A stretch of DNA of 64,000 nt from Tabrizicola_A aquatica. Lineage in GTDB: Bacteria; Pseudomonadota; Alphaproteobacteria; Rhodobacterales; Rhodobacteraceae. This document shows positions 32,431-40,770 of this stretch, piece after piece. Within the stretch, counting starts at the first letter, position 1. Each line of letters starts with the position of its first letter. The stretch lies in the NCBI GenBank assembly GCA_965194375.1, contig CBDAEL010000004.1, one strand, 5' to 3'. Under the pieces are notes generated by a model that made no database searches, was not told the DNA's origin, and worked only from the letters and a program-made list of their open reading frames with translations. The position numbers and the translations under genes were made by a program.

Positions 32431-33318
32431 ATGAGCAATAACGGTGTACTGGCCCGGATCCGCCGATCCGAGGGGGCCAGCGGTCTGGCGATCATATCGC
32501 CGTCGGCGATCTACGCGATCCTGCTTTTGGCCGCGCCTTTGGCGACGGTCTTGCTGTTTTCGGTGCTAATGTCCGAAAACGGCCAGATCGTTTGGCAGTT
32601 CTCGCTGTCGAATTACGAGACCGTGTTCACCCACCCTGTCTACCGTGCCATCATGCTGCGCTCGTTGATGGTGTCGATGATGGTGACACTGGCCACGGTG
32701 CTTTTGGCCTATCCCTTGGCCTATTACATCTCGTTCCACGTGCCCGCGCATCGCAAGTCGATGTGGCTGTTTCTGGTGACGCTGCCGTTCTGGACAAGCT
32801 ATATCATCCGCGTGTCGCTGTGGCGTGTGATCCTTGGCTATAGCGGGGTGATTGACTCGGCGCTGATGGATTTGGGGCTGATCGGTGAGCCGCTGAACAT
32901 TCTGTCCAATGGCGTCGCCTCGATCGTGATCACGCTTGCCCATGCCTATGCGCCCTTTGCCATCTTGCCGATCTTTGTGGCCTTGGAAAAGGTCGACCGG
33001 TCGCTTCTTGAGGCGGGGCAGGATCTGGGCGAGTCCAAGCTGCGCACCTTCTGGCGCGTGACCTTGCCCTTGTCTATGCCGGGGGTGATTGCGGCGGTGC
33101 TGATCGTGTTCATTCCGACGGTGGGCGACTATGTGACACCCGAACTGATCGGTGGCGGGAAAGTGCCGATGATTGCCAATATGATCGAAAGCCAGCTTCT
33201 TAAGCAGCGCGATCAGGCGCTTGGTTCGGCCCTGTCGGTGACGGTGATGATGATTGTGGCCGTGGTGTCGATCATCTTCCTCCTGTTGAACCGGCGCTTC
33301 CTTGGGGGGCAGAAATGA
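32431..33318 (+). CDS. ABC transporter permease, PotB-like
   Basis: A 295-residue permease of the spermidine/putrescine type with six helices. EAA loop: EAGQDLGESKLRTFWRVTLPLSMPGVIAAVLIVFIPTVGDYVTPELIGG, typical of PotB. Start ATG 32431 chosen because AGGGGG ends 4 bases before it; ATG 32428 and GTG 32413 are alternatives. First gene of a three-gene importer operon whose binding protein is missing from the window. Confidence 0.9.
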   Translation: MSNNGVLARIRRSEGASGLAIISPSAIYAILLLAAPLATVLLFSVLMSENGQIVWQFSLSNYETVFTHPVYRAIMLRSLMVSMMVTLATVLLAYPLAYYISFHVPAHRKSMWLFLVTLPFWTSYIIRVSLWRVILGYSGVIDSALMDLGLIGEPLNILSNGVASIVITLAHAYAPFAILPIFVALEKVDRSLLEAGQDLGESKLRTFWRVTLPLSMPGVIAAVLIVFIPTVGDYVTPELIGGGKVPMIANMIESQLLKQRDQALGSALSVTVMMIVAVVSIIFLLLNRRFLGGQK

Positions 33319-34121
33319 AATCTCCGTCCTTGCGCGTCTATGCCATCGCCTATCTGATCTTCCTTTATGCCCCGATCATCCTCCTGCCGATGTTCGCCTT
33401 GAACGACAGCAAGGTGGTGCAGTTTCCGCTCAAGGGATTCACCTTCGAATGGTTCCGCGAAATGACGCAAGATGCCCAACTGGGCATTGCGGTGAAAAAC
33501 AGCCTGATCATCGCCTTCTCCTCGGCGACCCTGTCGACTGTGCTTGGCATCTTTGCCGCCCGCGCCTCAACCCGGTTTTCCTTTCCTGCCAAGGGCTCGA
33601 TCATGGGCCTGATCATGCTGCCGATGGTTTTGCCCGAGATCGTCGTGGCGATGTCCTTGTTGATCGTGCTCTTGTCGATGGGAGTGAAGCTGTCGCTCTT
33701 GACCATCATCATGGGTCATGTGCTGGTCTGCACACCTTTTGCCGTGGCCATCCTGTCCTCGGCCTTCCAATCGCTTGATAAGTCGCTGGAGGAGGCGGCC
33801 TATGATCTGGGTGAGACGCCGCTTTCGACCTTCCGGCTGATCATCCTGCCCTTGGTCTTGCCCGGCATCATCTCATCGTTCCTGATCTGCTTTACCATCT
33901 CGATCGACGAATTCATCATCTCGAACTTCCTTGGAAGCGGCGAGGCGGTGCTGTCGGTCTATATCTTTGGCCAGTTCCGTTTTCCGGCCAAGGTGCCGTC
34001 GATGCTGGCGCTTGGGACCATTTTGGTGCTCGTATCGATCCTTCTTCTGACCATTGCTGAATATTTCCGCCGTCGTGGCATCGCCAAGACCGGTGGCAAG
34101 GATACCGGAGGCTTCCTGTGA
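33315..34121 (+). CDS. ABC transporter permease, PotC-like
   Basis: A 268-residue permease with PotC features: FALNDSKVVQFPLKGFTFEWFREM after helix 1 and EAAYDLGETPLSTFRLIILPLVLPGIISSFLICFTISIDEFIISNFLGS. Overlaps PotB-like gene by 4 bases (ATGA). Confidence 0.9.
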   Translation: MKSPSLRVYAIAYLIFLYAPIILLPMFALNDSKVVQFPLKGFTFEWFREMTQDAQLGIAVKNSLIIAFSSATLSTVLGIFAARASTRFSFPAKGSIMGLIMLPMVLPEIVVAMSLLIVLLSMGVKLSLLTIIMGHVLVCTPFAVAILSSAFQSLDKSLEEAAYDLGETPLSTFRLIILPLVLPGIISSFLICFTISIDEFIISNFLGSGEAVLSVYIFGQFRFPAKVPSMLALGTILVLVSILLLTIAEYFRRRGIAKTGGKDTGGFL

Positions 34122-35218
34122 CGTTCTCGGCTGACAAACCCACGATGATCGAATTCAAGGACGTCCATAAGTATTATGGCGATTACCATGCCTTGCGTGG
34201 GATCAACGGCACCATCAAGGCCGGCGAGTTTTTCTCTTTGTTGGGGCCGTCGGGCTGTGGCAAGACCACGCTTCTGCGCACCATTGCGGGGTTTGAGGGC
34301 ATCTCCTCGGGCGCCGTCCTGATCGACGGCAAGTCGATGGAAGGCGTGCCGCCCAATGAGCGGCCAACGAATATGGTGTTCCAGTCCTACGCCATTTTCC
34401 CGCATATGTCGGTGGCCGAAAACGTGGGCTTTGGCCTGCGCAAAGATCCCCGGTCTAAGGCTGAAAAGGCCAAGGCTGTGGAAGAGGCCTTGGAGATGGT
34501 GGGCCTGAAAGGCTTTGGCGGCCGTGCGGCGCATGCGCTTTCGGGCGGGCAGCGGCAGCGGGTGGCGCTGGCGCGGGCGCTGATCCTGAAACCTAAGGTT
34601 CTTTTGTTGGACGAACCCCTCAGCGCGCTCGACAAGAAGATGCGCGAGCATATGCAGGTGGAGCTGATTAAGCTGCAACGGCAGGTGGGGATTACCTTTA
34701 TTCTGGTGACCCATGATCAGGAAGAAGCCCTGGTCATGTCCGACCGCATCGCGGTGATGTTTGACGGCGAGATTGCGCAGCTGGCCGATCCGGAAACGCT
34801 GTACAGACGTCCGATGTCCAAGAAGGTGGCCGATTTCATTGGCACCATGAATTTCATCCCCGCTACGGTGTTGTCCGATGCCGGTGGCAAGGTTGAGGTG
34901 GATGCCAAGGGCCTTGGCAAGGTGACGCTGGACGCGGCAATGCAGCCCCCGGTGAGCGGCGACAGCCCTGTGGTGGGCCTGCGCCCCGAGACGCTGACGC
35001 TGCTCTATGATGACCAGAAAGCCACCGACCGCGAGACGGATGGGGTGATCGACGAGGTGATCTACTTCGGCGATATGACCTATTATGACGTCTATCTGGG
35101 CGGCACAGACGTCGAAGTGCGGCTGTCGATGCGCAATGTGCCGGGCCGTCCGGTGCTGGACGTGGGCACCAAGGTGCGGGTGGCGTGGTCGCCTTCGGCG
35201 CTGGTTCTGTTCCGCTAA
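34118..35218 (+). CDS. ABC transporter ATPase, PotA-like
   Basis: A 366-residue ATPase. Walker A GPSGCGKTT, Q-loop VFQSYAIFPHMSV, signature LSGGQRQR, Walker B VLLLDEPLSALD, H-loop VTHDQEEAL, then a C-terminal TOBE_2 domain (VVGLRPETLTLL, VEVRLSMRNVPGRPVLDVGTKVRVAWSPSALVLF). Start GTG 34118 overlaps the permease stop. The stop overlaps the stop codon of the convergent tetR gene by four bases (35215-35218). Likely imports polyamines or a related cation; substrate undetermined without the PotD-type protein. Confidence 0.9.
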   Translation: MTFSADKPTMIEFKDVHKYYGDYHALRGINGTIKAGEFFSLLGPSGCGKTTLLRTIAGFEGISSGAVLIDGKSMEGVPPNERPTNMVFQSYAIFPHMSVAENVGFGLRKDPRSKAEKAKAVEEALEMVGLKGFGGRAAHALSGGQRQRVALARALILKPKVLLLDEPLSALDKKMREHMQVELIKLQRQVGITFILVTHDQEEALVMSDRIAVMFDGEIAQLADPETLYRRPMSKKVADFIGTMNFIPATVLSDAGGKVEVDAKGLGKVTLDAAMQPPVSGDSPVVGLRPETLTLLYDDQKATDRETDGVIDEVIYFGDMTYYDVYLGGTDVEVRLSMRNVPGRPVLDVGTKVRVAWSPSALVLFR

Positions 35219-35823
35219 CGGTCGGGCGACAACAGTCCCAGACCCCGCAGATAAATGCCGATCCCGGTTTCGAGCAGATCCTCGGGCGGGAAGGGGCTGC
35301 GGTTCTGCCCTCGCATGAACAGTTCGACCACGCCATGGCTCATCGCCCAGACATGGGCCGAAAACATCGCGGCGGGCGGGCGGCGACCTTCGGGGAGTTG
35401 GGCTGCAAGCCCGGCGGCGGCCATATCCTGCACCGCCTTCGCGCGCAGCGCGACATCGGCCACCTGCGGATGGGCGGCAAGGTTCAGCCCGCTTTCGAAC
35501 ATCGCCATGTAATGGCCGGGATATCTGCGGGCAAAGGCCAGATAGGCGCGCCCCGTCGCCTCAAAAGCTGCTAGCGGCGAGGGCTTGCCGCCTGCATAGG
35601 CAAACTCCATCAGAGCGGCAAAGATATCAAAGCCTTGGCGCGCTACCTCGGCGATCAGATCCTCGCGCCCGGCAAAGTGGCGATAGACGGCGGCGGGGGT
35701 GACATCGGCTGTCTTGGCGGCCTCGGACAGGGTAAAGCCATTGGGCCCCTGCGCCGCGATCAGCTCCAGCGCCGCATCGACCAGCGCTTGGCGCAGGTTG
35801 CCATGATGGTACCCCTTTTTCAC
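35215..35823 (-). CDS. TetR-family regulator with WHG-type C-terminal domain
   Basis: A 202-residue TetR protein. Helix-turn-helix at residues 10-52 (NGFTLSEAAKTADVTPAAVYRHFAGREDL) and C-terminal features of the TetR_C_33/WHG group (YPGHYMAMFESGLNL, SAHVWAMSHGVVELFMRG). Its start overlaps the ppk2 stop codon, so it is translated from the metA-ppk2 transcript. Targets may include its own operon. Confidence 0.85.
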   Translation of the reverse strand: MKKGYHHGNLRQALVDAALELIAAQGPNGFTLSEAAKTADVTPAAVYRHFAGREDLIAEVARQGFDIFAALMEFAYAGGKPSPLAAFEATGRAYLAFARRYPGHYMAMFESGLNLAAHPQVADVALRAKAVQDMAAAGLAAQLPEGRRPPAAMFSAHVWAMSHGVVELFMRGQNRSPFPPEDLLETGIGIYLRGLGLLSPDR

Positions 35824-36689
35824 CGTGTACGCAGCCGGGTTCCACCGCAGATCTTGGTGTCGATCTCGCCGATCTTGTCCATGTCGCGCCCTTTGTACTC
35901 CACCGCCCGCAGCACGGTTTGCAGCGCGGCAAGGCGGGCACGTTTCTTGTCATCCGACAGGATCATCGTCCAGGGCGCATAGGTGAAATCACTGCGCGCC
36001 ATCGTGTCGTCAATCGCGGCGCAATAGGCGTCCCATTTCGACAACCCGTCGATGTCGATCTGACTGAGCTTCCATTGCTTCAGGGGGTCTTGCTCGCGAT
36101 CGAGAAACCGCTTGAGCTGTTCGGCCTGCCCAACCTCAAGCCAGATCTTCAAAAGCGTAATACCCTCATCGACGATCATGCATTCAAATTCAGGCAGTTG
36201 GCGGAAGAACTTCTCACGCTGTTCTTCGCTGCAAAACCCGAAGACATGCTCAATCATCGCCCGATTGTACCAAGAACGATCCAAGATCGCCATTTCGCCC
36301 TTGGCGGGCAGCCAATCGACATAGCGTTGGAAATACCATTGCGCAGCCTCGCGCTCCGTCGGTTTCGACAGCGCCACCACATGGGCAAAACGCGGATTCA
36401 GGTTTTCGCGCATCACGCCGATGGTGCCGCCTTTCCCCGCCGCATCGCGCCCTTCGAACACCACGACCAAGCGCTGGCCACTGGCCTTGAGGCCTGCCTG
36501 CATCTTGACCAGTTCGATCTGCAACGCCTCCATTTGGGCGTCATAGGCCTTGCCCTTCATCTCATCGCGGTAGGGGTAATCTGGGTTCAGAATGTCATCT
36601 TTGTCCGCAGTGTTGATGGCCTTGCGCAGGTTTTCCGGCGCGGTTTCGCGGAAAAAGCGGCTGATCGCACCGTCAAAGGGCAGGTCCAT
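35820..36689 (-). CDS. ppk2: Polyphosphate kinase 2 (single-domain)
   Basis: A 289-residue PPK2-family kinase that moves phosphate between polyphosphate and nucleoside di/triphosphates. Walker A VFEGRDAAGKGG (residues 78-88), Walker B and lid EMAILDRSWYNRAMIE (Asp137), plus LKIWLEVGQAEQLKRF and the KWDAYCAAIDDT region. Length and one-domain build match class I. Eleven bases after metA and overlapping tetR, so it is in the middle of an operon. Confidence 0.92.
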   Translation of the reverse strand: MDLPFDGAISRFFRETAPENLRKAINTADKDDILNPDYPYRDEMKGKAYDAQMEALQIELVKMQAGLKASGQRLVVVFEGRDAAGKGGTIGVMRENLNPRFAHVVALSKPTEREAAQWYFQRYVDWLPAKGEMAILDRSWYNRAMIEHVFGFCSEEQREKFFRQLPEFECMIVDEGITLLKIWLEVGQAEQLKRFLDREQDPLKQWKLSQIDIDGLSKWDAYCAAIDDTMARSDFTYAPWTMILSDDKKRARLAALQTVLRAVEYKGRDMDKIGEIDTKICGGTRLRTR

Positions 36690-36700
36690 TCGTTACTCCT

Positions 36701-37624
36701 TCACTTACCTATGTCATCAAGATCAAAAGGCGTTCCTTGGTAAATTTCATTCAGCCAATTGCCATACAAAAGATGCGCATGGCTGCGCCAACGGTTCTTG
36801 GGCGGATTGGCCGGGTTGTCGTCAGGGTAATAGTTCAACGGCACATTGATCGGCGTGCCAGAGGCGACGTCGCGGTCATATTCCTGCTTCAGCGTGTCGC
36901 TGTCATATTCAAAATGGTTGAAGATATAGAGCGCGCGGTGGCCCGGATCCTCTACAAGGCAAGGCCCCACCTCGCCGCTTCCCAAAAGCGTGCGCAGGCC
37001 GGGGGCGGCATCAATCTCGGGTTGCCGAACTTCGGTCCAGCGGCTGACGGGGATGACAAAATCATCGGAAAACCCGCGCAGATAGGGGGAGGTCGGGTTC
37101 AGGTTTTGATGGCGGAAGCAGCCGAAGGCCTTGGCATTCAGCATGTGTTTTTGCACGCCATGGAAGTGGTAAATCATCGCCATGCCGCCCCAGCACACGC
37201 CAAAGGTCGAATGCACATGGGTTTGCGTCCAGTCCATCACCCGGCGCAATTCGTCCCAATAGGTGACCTCTTCAAACGGCAGATGTTCAATCGGCGCGCC
37301 GGTGATGATCAGACCATCAAACTTCTCACCCGACGCCTCCACCTCGGCAAAGGGGCGGTAGAAGGTTTCCATATGCTCAGCGGCCGTGTTGCGGGTTTGA
37401 TGTTCGCTCATGCGGATCAGATGGAAGTTGATCTGCAGGGGCGTGGCACCAATCAGCCGGGCGAACTGGGTCTCGGTCTGGATCTTTTTCGGCATCAGGT
37501 TGAGAAGCCCAATCCGCAGCGGACGAATGTCCTGCTGCGCCGCCCGGTCCGGCGTCATGACCATGACGCCTTCGTTCCTCAGAACATCATAGGCGGGCAG
37601 GGTGGCGGGGAGCGTGATGGGCAT
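36701..37624 (-). CDS. metA: Homoserine O-acyltransferase, predicted acetyl-CoA type
   Basis: A 307-residue MetA-family enzyme acylating L-homoserine, first step of methionine synthesis. Catalytic Cys144 in FGVCWGGMAM, and the His-x-Glu pair in IFNHFEYD. Residue Glu113 in TGAPIEHLPFEEV aligns with position 111 of characterised MetA enzymes, where Glu favours acetyl-CoA and Gly (E. coli) favours succinyl-CoA; so an O-acetyltransferase is predicted despite the older name. Lies between a P-loop gene (28 bases upstream) and ppk2 (11 bases downstream). Confidence 0.93.
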   Translation of the reverse strand: MPITLPATLPAYDVLRNEGVMVMTPDRAAQQDIRPLRIGLLNLMPKKIQTETQFARLIGATPLQINFHLIRMSEHQTRNTAAEHMETFYRPFAEVEASGEKFDGLIITGAPIEHLPFEEVTYWDELRRVMDWTQTHVHSTFGVCWGGMAMIYHFHGVQKHMLNAKAFGCFRHQNLNPTSPYLRGFSDDFVIPVSRWTEVRQPEIDAAPGLRTLLGSGEVGPCLVEDPGHRALYIFNHFEYDSDTLKQEYDRDVASGTPINVPLNYYPDDNPANPPKNRWRSHAHLLYGNWLNEIYQGTPFDLDDIGK

Positions 37625-37652
37625 TTTGAGAAACCTGATGTTTTACAGTACG

Positions 37653-38522
37653 TTAAGTCGTAGATGCGCGCCGATCAAGGGCGTGGGCGATCAGCGCGTC
37701 AAAGGCGGCGGGGCTTCTTACCTCGGCCACTTCTTCGGCGGTGACGGTCACACCCCAGCGCGCCATCGCGGCATAGCGCGGCTGGCGGCTTTCCAAGAGC
37801 CGGGCATAGCCAAAGCGCAGGAACGCGTCGGGGTCGGCTTTGTCGGCGGTCAGACCGCTTTCGGCCAAATAGTCGGCCCAGACGGTCAGCAGAAACTCGG
37901 GCCGATAGAACATCGGCTTTGGCGCGCGGTCGAAGCGGCGGCAAAGCTCGGCCCGGTGCGCTTCGGATCCCTTGATCCAAACTGGCAAGAGATGGGCCGA
38001 CACTTCCGCCATCACGGGATCGGCGGGGTTGTCTGCGTCAACCACTTCGCAGATCGAACCCGACGTATCGCAGACGAAGTGATTGTAGCCATACAAATCC
38101 TGCGCCCGATCAATGAACCGGGTGGTGTCGAGCATGGCGGCCACTTCGGCCTGACCATGCTGGGCCTGCCGCCGCTGGTATTCGCCAAAGGGCAGCCCGC
38201 CCTTTGCCGCATCGCCCGGCTTGCCCAGATAGGTCGAGAGAGGGGCCAGATTGTCAAAGGTGATGTTCGAGGTGATGAAGACCGAATCCGACATCAAAAG
38301 CTCGCGCAGCAAGGGAACCTTCATGGCTTCGCGCTTGAAGTTGTCCGAGATGTTTTCGCCCATATAGCGCGTGCCGATCCGGTAATCGACCGAGTAGTGA
38401 AACCAGTCCCCCGCCTCGCGCAGCATGTTGGACAGCGTGGTCTTGCCAAGCCCCGACATGCCAAACAGCATCACCCGCTTGTGCGGTGCGCGCAAGAACG
38501 CGGGTCCATCGGGGTACAGCAT
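37653..38522 (-). CDS. P-loop ATPase of unknown function
   Basis: A 289-residue protein with an N-terminal Walker A, MLFGMSGLGKTTLSNML (residues 18-34), followed by a nucleoside-kinase-like body (WFHYSVDYRIGTRYMGENI, FVCDTSGSICEVVD). The Walker B-like segment HFVCDTSGS is unusual. Likely a small-molecule or nucleotide kinase-like ATPase conserved in related bacteria; no characterised homologue comes to mind. First gene of the metA-ppk2-tetR operon. Confidence 0.7.
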   Translation of the reverse strand: MLYPDGPAFLRAPHKRVMLFGMSGLGKTTLSNMLREAGDWFHYSVDYRIGTRYMGENISDNFKREAMKVPLLRELLMSDSVFITSNITFDNLAPLSTYLGKPGDAAKGGLPFGEYQRRQAQHGQAEVAAMLDTTRFIDRAQDLYGYNHFVCDTSGSICEVVDADNPADPVMAEVSAHLLPVWIKGSEAHRAELCRRFDRAPKPMFYRPEFLLTVWADYLAESGLTADKADPDAFLRFGYARLLESRQPRYAAMARWGVTVTAEEVAEVRSPAAFDALIAHALDRRASTT

Positions 38523-38583
38523 CGGGTAGCCTTTCAGATCGAGTGCGCGCTCACTTGTGTTACAAGTAATCGCCAGAAAAACA

Positions 38584-38611
38584 AAGGCCCCGCCGATTGT
38601 GGCGGGGCCTT
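38584..38611 (-). terminator. Rho-independent terminator of the FadL-like porin gene
   Basis: Perfect 11-base-pair stem AAGGCCCCGCC / GGCGGGGCCTT with a 6-base loop, followed on the minus strand by TGTTTTTC. It starts 19 bases after the porin stop codon. Confidence 0.88.
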
Positions 38612-38629
38612 GTACACTCTGTTTGTCTC

Positions 38630-39748
38630 TTAGAACGTGAAGCCAACCTTAACACCGACCCCGATGGCCGAGTTGCCGGTGAAGTTGCTGGCTCCGCTCA
38701 ATGCTAAGGCGTCACCGACATCTACATAGCGCACACCGCCCGAGATTTTCATGTTGCCCATGGTGTAGGTGCCGCCGACTTGGATACTCTTGTAGCCATC
38801 AGTTGGCGAAAGGTTGCCTGCAATGCCACCGTTGGATTTTTCATAGCCAATAGAGATAGCCCCCGAGAACTGGTCAGAAAACTTGCGGCCGACGCCAATG
38901 TTATAAGTGATGCTATCGTTATCGTGTTCAGTAAGCGGATTAGCTGCTCCAGCATTCGGCCCGATCAGAGTGGTAGCCGTCCAGTCAACCCACCGAACCG
39001 AACCGAAAACTAAGGTATCTGCAGCGACGCCAGACTGAAAATCCAAGGTCAAGGACTGCGGGAGTTCGACATCGGTGGTATCCGTGAAGGGAGTCAAGGT
39101 TGGGGGCGCGACAAGAACGGAGCCAGTGACGGGCAGAGTGTGCTTGGTGCTTGACGCGTAGGTTAGGCCCACGCGCAGAGCGATTTCAGGTTTTTCATAG
39201 GCCGCGCCGAATAAATATCCAATGTCACGCGTATGGCGAAAAGATGCGTTATAAAAATTGGCCAGAGCCCCCCCAAAACCTGTAATGGTAGTGGTTGACA
39301 GTGAAACATTTCCGCCAATACCGACTGAGCGCACCCCTGCAACCACCGACAATTTGTCGTTCAGCTTATAGCGCCCCAGAAGTGCAATTGTTTCGCCCCG
39401 CAATTTCGCACTTGAGCCACGCACAGGGTAGGATGTTCCCGTCCCATAGCTGACATCCGCGCCGTAGCTTGGGTCAATTGTTATGCCCAACGAGAGTTTT
39501 TCGTTAAGGTCGCTTTTGAAAGCGACGCCGACTGTTCTGTATGAACCCGCGATGTTGCCTGAGGCCACTGAGCCCACATTGGTTGCGCCCTCAACCTTAG
39601 GTGTCACATGGCCAAGACTCAGCTCACCATAATTGCCTTTTTCAAACATGAAGCCAACCGGCAGGCCCGAGCGCTCAAAACCCCCGGCAAGAGCCGTGCT
39701 TGTCGAAAGCGCAAACGCAAGGCTGGCTGCACCAAACTTAATTGACAT
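38630..39748 (-). CDS. OmpP1/FadL-family outer-membrane protein
   Basis: A 372-residue beta-barrel. Signal peptide at residues 1-21 (MSIKFGAASLAFALSTSTALA), alternating amphipathic strands throughout (FKSDLNEKLSLGITIDPSYG, LLGRYKLNDKLSVVAGVRSVGIGG) and a C-terminal Phe (GVGVKVGFTF) used by the BAM complex. Similar to FadL-type long-chain fatty acid or hydrocarbon channels. ATG 39748 follows GGGGAGAG; upstream in-frame codons to 39838 are not supported. GC content is visibly lower than in flanking genes, which may reflect surface-protein constraints or transfer. Confidence 0.85.
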   Translation of the reverse strand: MSIKFGAASLAFALSTSTALAGGFERSGLPVGFMFEKGNYGELSLGHVTPKVEGATNVGSVASGNIAGSYRTVGVAFKSDLNEKLSLGITIDPSYGADVSYGTGTSYPVRGSSAKLRGETIALLGRYKLNDKLSVVAGVRSVGIGGNVSLSTTTITGFGGALANFYNASFRHTRDIGYLFGAAYEKPEIALRVGLTYASSTKHTLPVTGSVLVAPPTLTPFTDTTDVELPQSLTLDFQSGVAADTLVFGSVRWVDWTATTLIGPNAGAANPLTEHDNDSITYNIGVGRKFSDQFSGAISIGYEKSNGGIAGNLSPTDGYKSIQVGGTYTMGNMKISGGVRYVDVGDALALSGASNFTGNSAIGVGVKVGFTF

Positions 39749-39860
39749 TAGATTCTCTCCCCTTGTCACCGCCGGTTTTTTGGCCCGCTTGCTTGGGGCC
39801 TTCCGGTTATCGGGCAATCTTGGGCAGAAAAGTGCCAAGGGTCAAATAAGTTCTTAACTT

Positions 39861-39882
39861 TAACGTGACGTTAACGTGACGT
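39861..39882. repeat. Tandem 11-base repeat at the end of the DMT gene
   Basis: Two adjacent copies of TAACGTGACGT, creating the 10-base palindrome ACGTTAACGT at the junction. It covers the stop codon of the DMT transporter gene and the gap to the porin gene. Confidence 0.6.
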
Positions 39883-40731
39883 TATTTCACGCCTTACACT
39901 CAGCCAGATTCCTGAAAAAATCACCAAACCGCCAATGAGCACGTAAGGATCAATTGCCTCGCCATAGGCCATGGCACCGATCACGGCGATCAGGGGCAGG
40001 CGGATAAAGTCGATGGGCATGACAAAGCTTGCCGGCGCCAAGGTGAGGGCTGAGGTCAGCGACAGATGGGCCAAGACCCCGCAGACTCCGATTAGCCCAA
40101 GCCAAGGTAGGGTCTCAGCCGTTGGCCAGTTGACTTGGCCGTCATAGGTGGCGGCCAAGATGCCAAAGACCGCCTGAAAGGCCGTCAGCCAAAAGAGGAT
40201 GGTGATAATCGCTTCATCCCGCGTCAGCCGTTTTGTCAGGATCGAGGTGGCGGCAAAGCCAAGGGCACTGCCTGCAGCCGCCAGAACCCCGGGGCTGAGG
40301 TTGGTTATATCGGGGCGTGCGACGATCAGGATCCCAGCAAAGCCAAGCCCGGCGGCGGCGAGTTTCGACAGCGTCAACCGCTCGCCCAGAAATAGGGGGG
40401 AAAGCAGGATCACCCAGAGGGGCGAGGTGAATTCCAAGGCAAAGACTTGGGCCAGTGGGATCATGGTCAGCGACCAGAACCACAGGTTCTGTGCGGTGAA
40501 ATGCACGATATTGCGCCAGAAATGCCCAGACAGCCGATGTCCTGAGATATGGCCCAGCTGCCCAACCGCCTTGCCGATGACCAGCACAAGAACCAGCCCG
40601 ATGATTGACCGTGCCGCCATGATCTCAAAGCTGTCATGGGTTTGGCTGATCTCGCGCGCGGCAACGGCCATGGCGGTGAAGGAAAAGATCGCACCGATCA
40701 TCCACAGCGCAGCCTTAAGGGGCGGGGTCAT
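39871..40731 (-). CDS. DMT-family (EamA) transporter
   Basis: A 286-residue inner-membrane protein with ten predicted helices in two EamA repeats (first about residues 8-135, second about 145-280). Stretches such as ALEFTSPLWVILLSPLFLGERLTLSKLAAAGLGFAGILIV are typical. Substrate unknown; family members export metabolites or amino acids. It stands 39 bases downstream of the SDR gene on the same strand and may be co-transcribed. Confidence 0.88.
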   Translation of the reverse strand: MTPPLKAALWMIGAIFSFTAMAVAAREISQTHDSFEIMAARSIIGLVLVLVIGKAVGQLGHISGHRLSGHFWRNIVHFTAQNLWFWSLTMIPLAQVFALEFTSPLWVILLSPLFLGERLTLSKLAAAGLGFAGILIVARPDITNLSPGVLAAAGSALGFAATSILTKRLTRDEAIITILFWLTAFQAVFGILAATYDGQVNWPTAETLPWLGLIGVCGVLAHLSLTSALTLAPASFVMPIDFIRLPLIAVIGAMAYGEAIDPYVLIGGLVIFSGIWLSVRREITSR

Positions 40732-40770
40732 AGGTGCAATCCGGCATTGGGCGGGCAGGGTGGGCGCATC

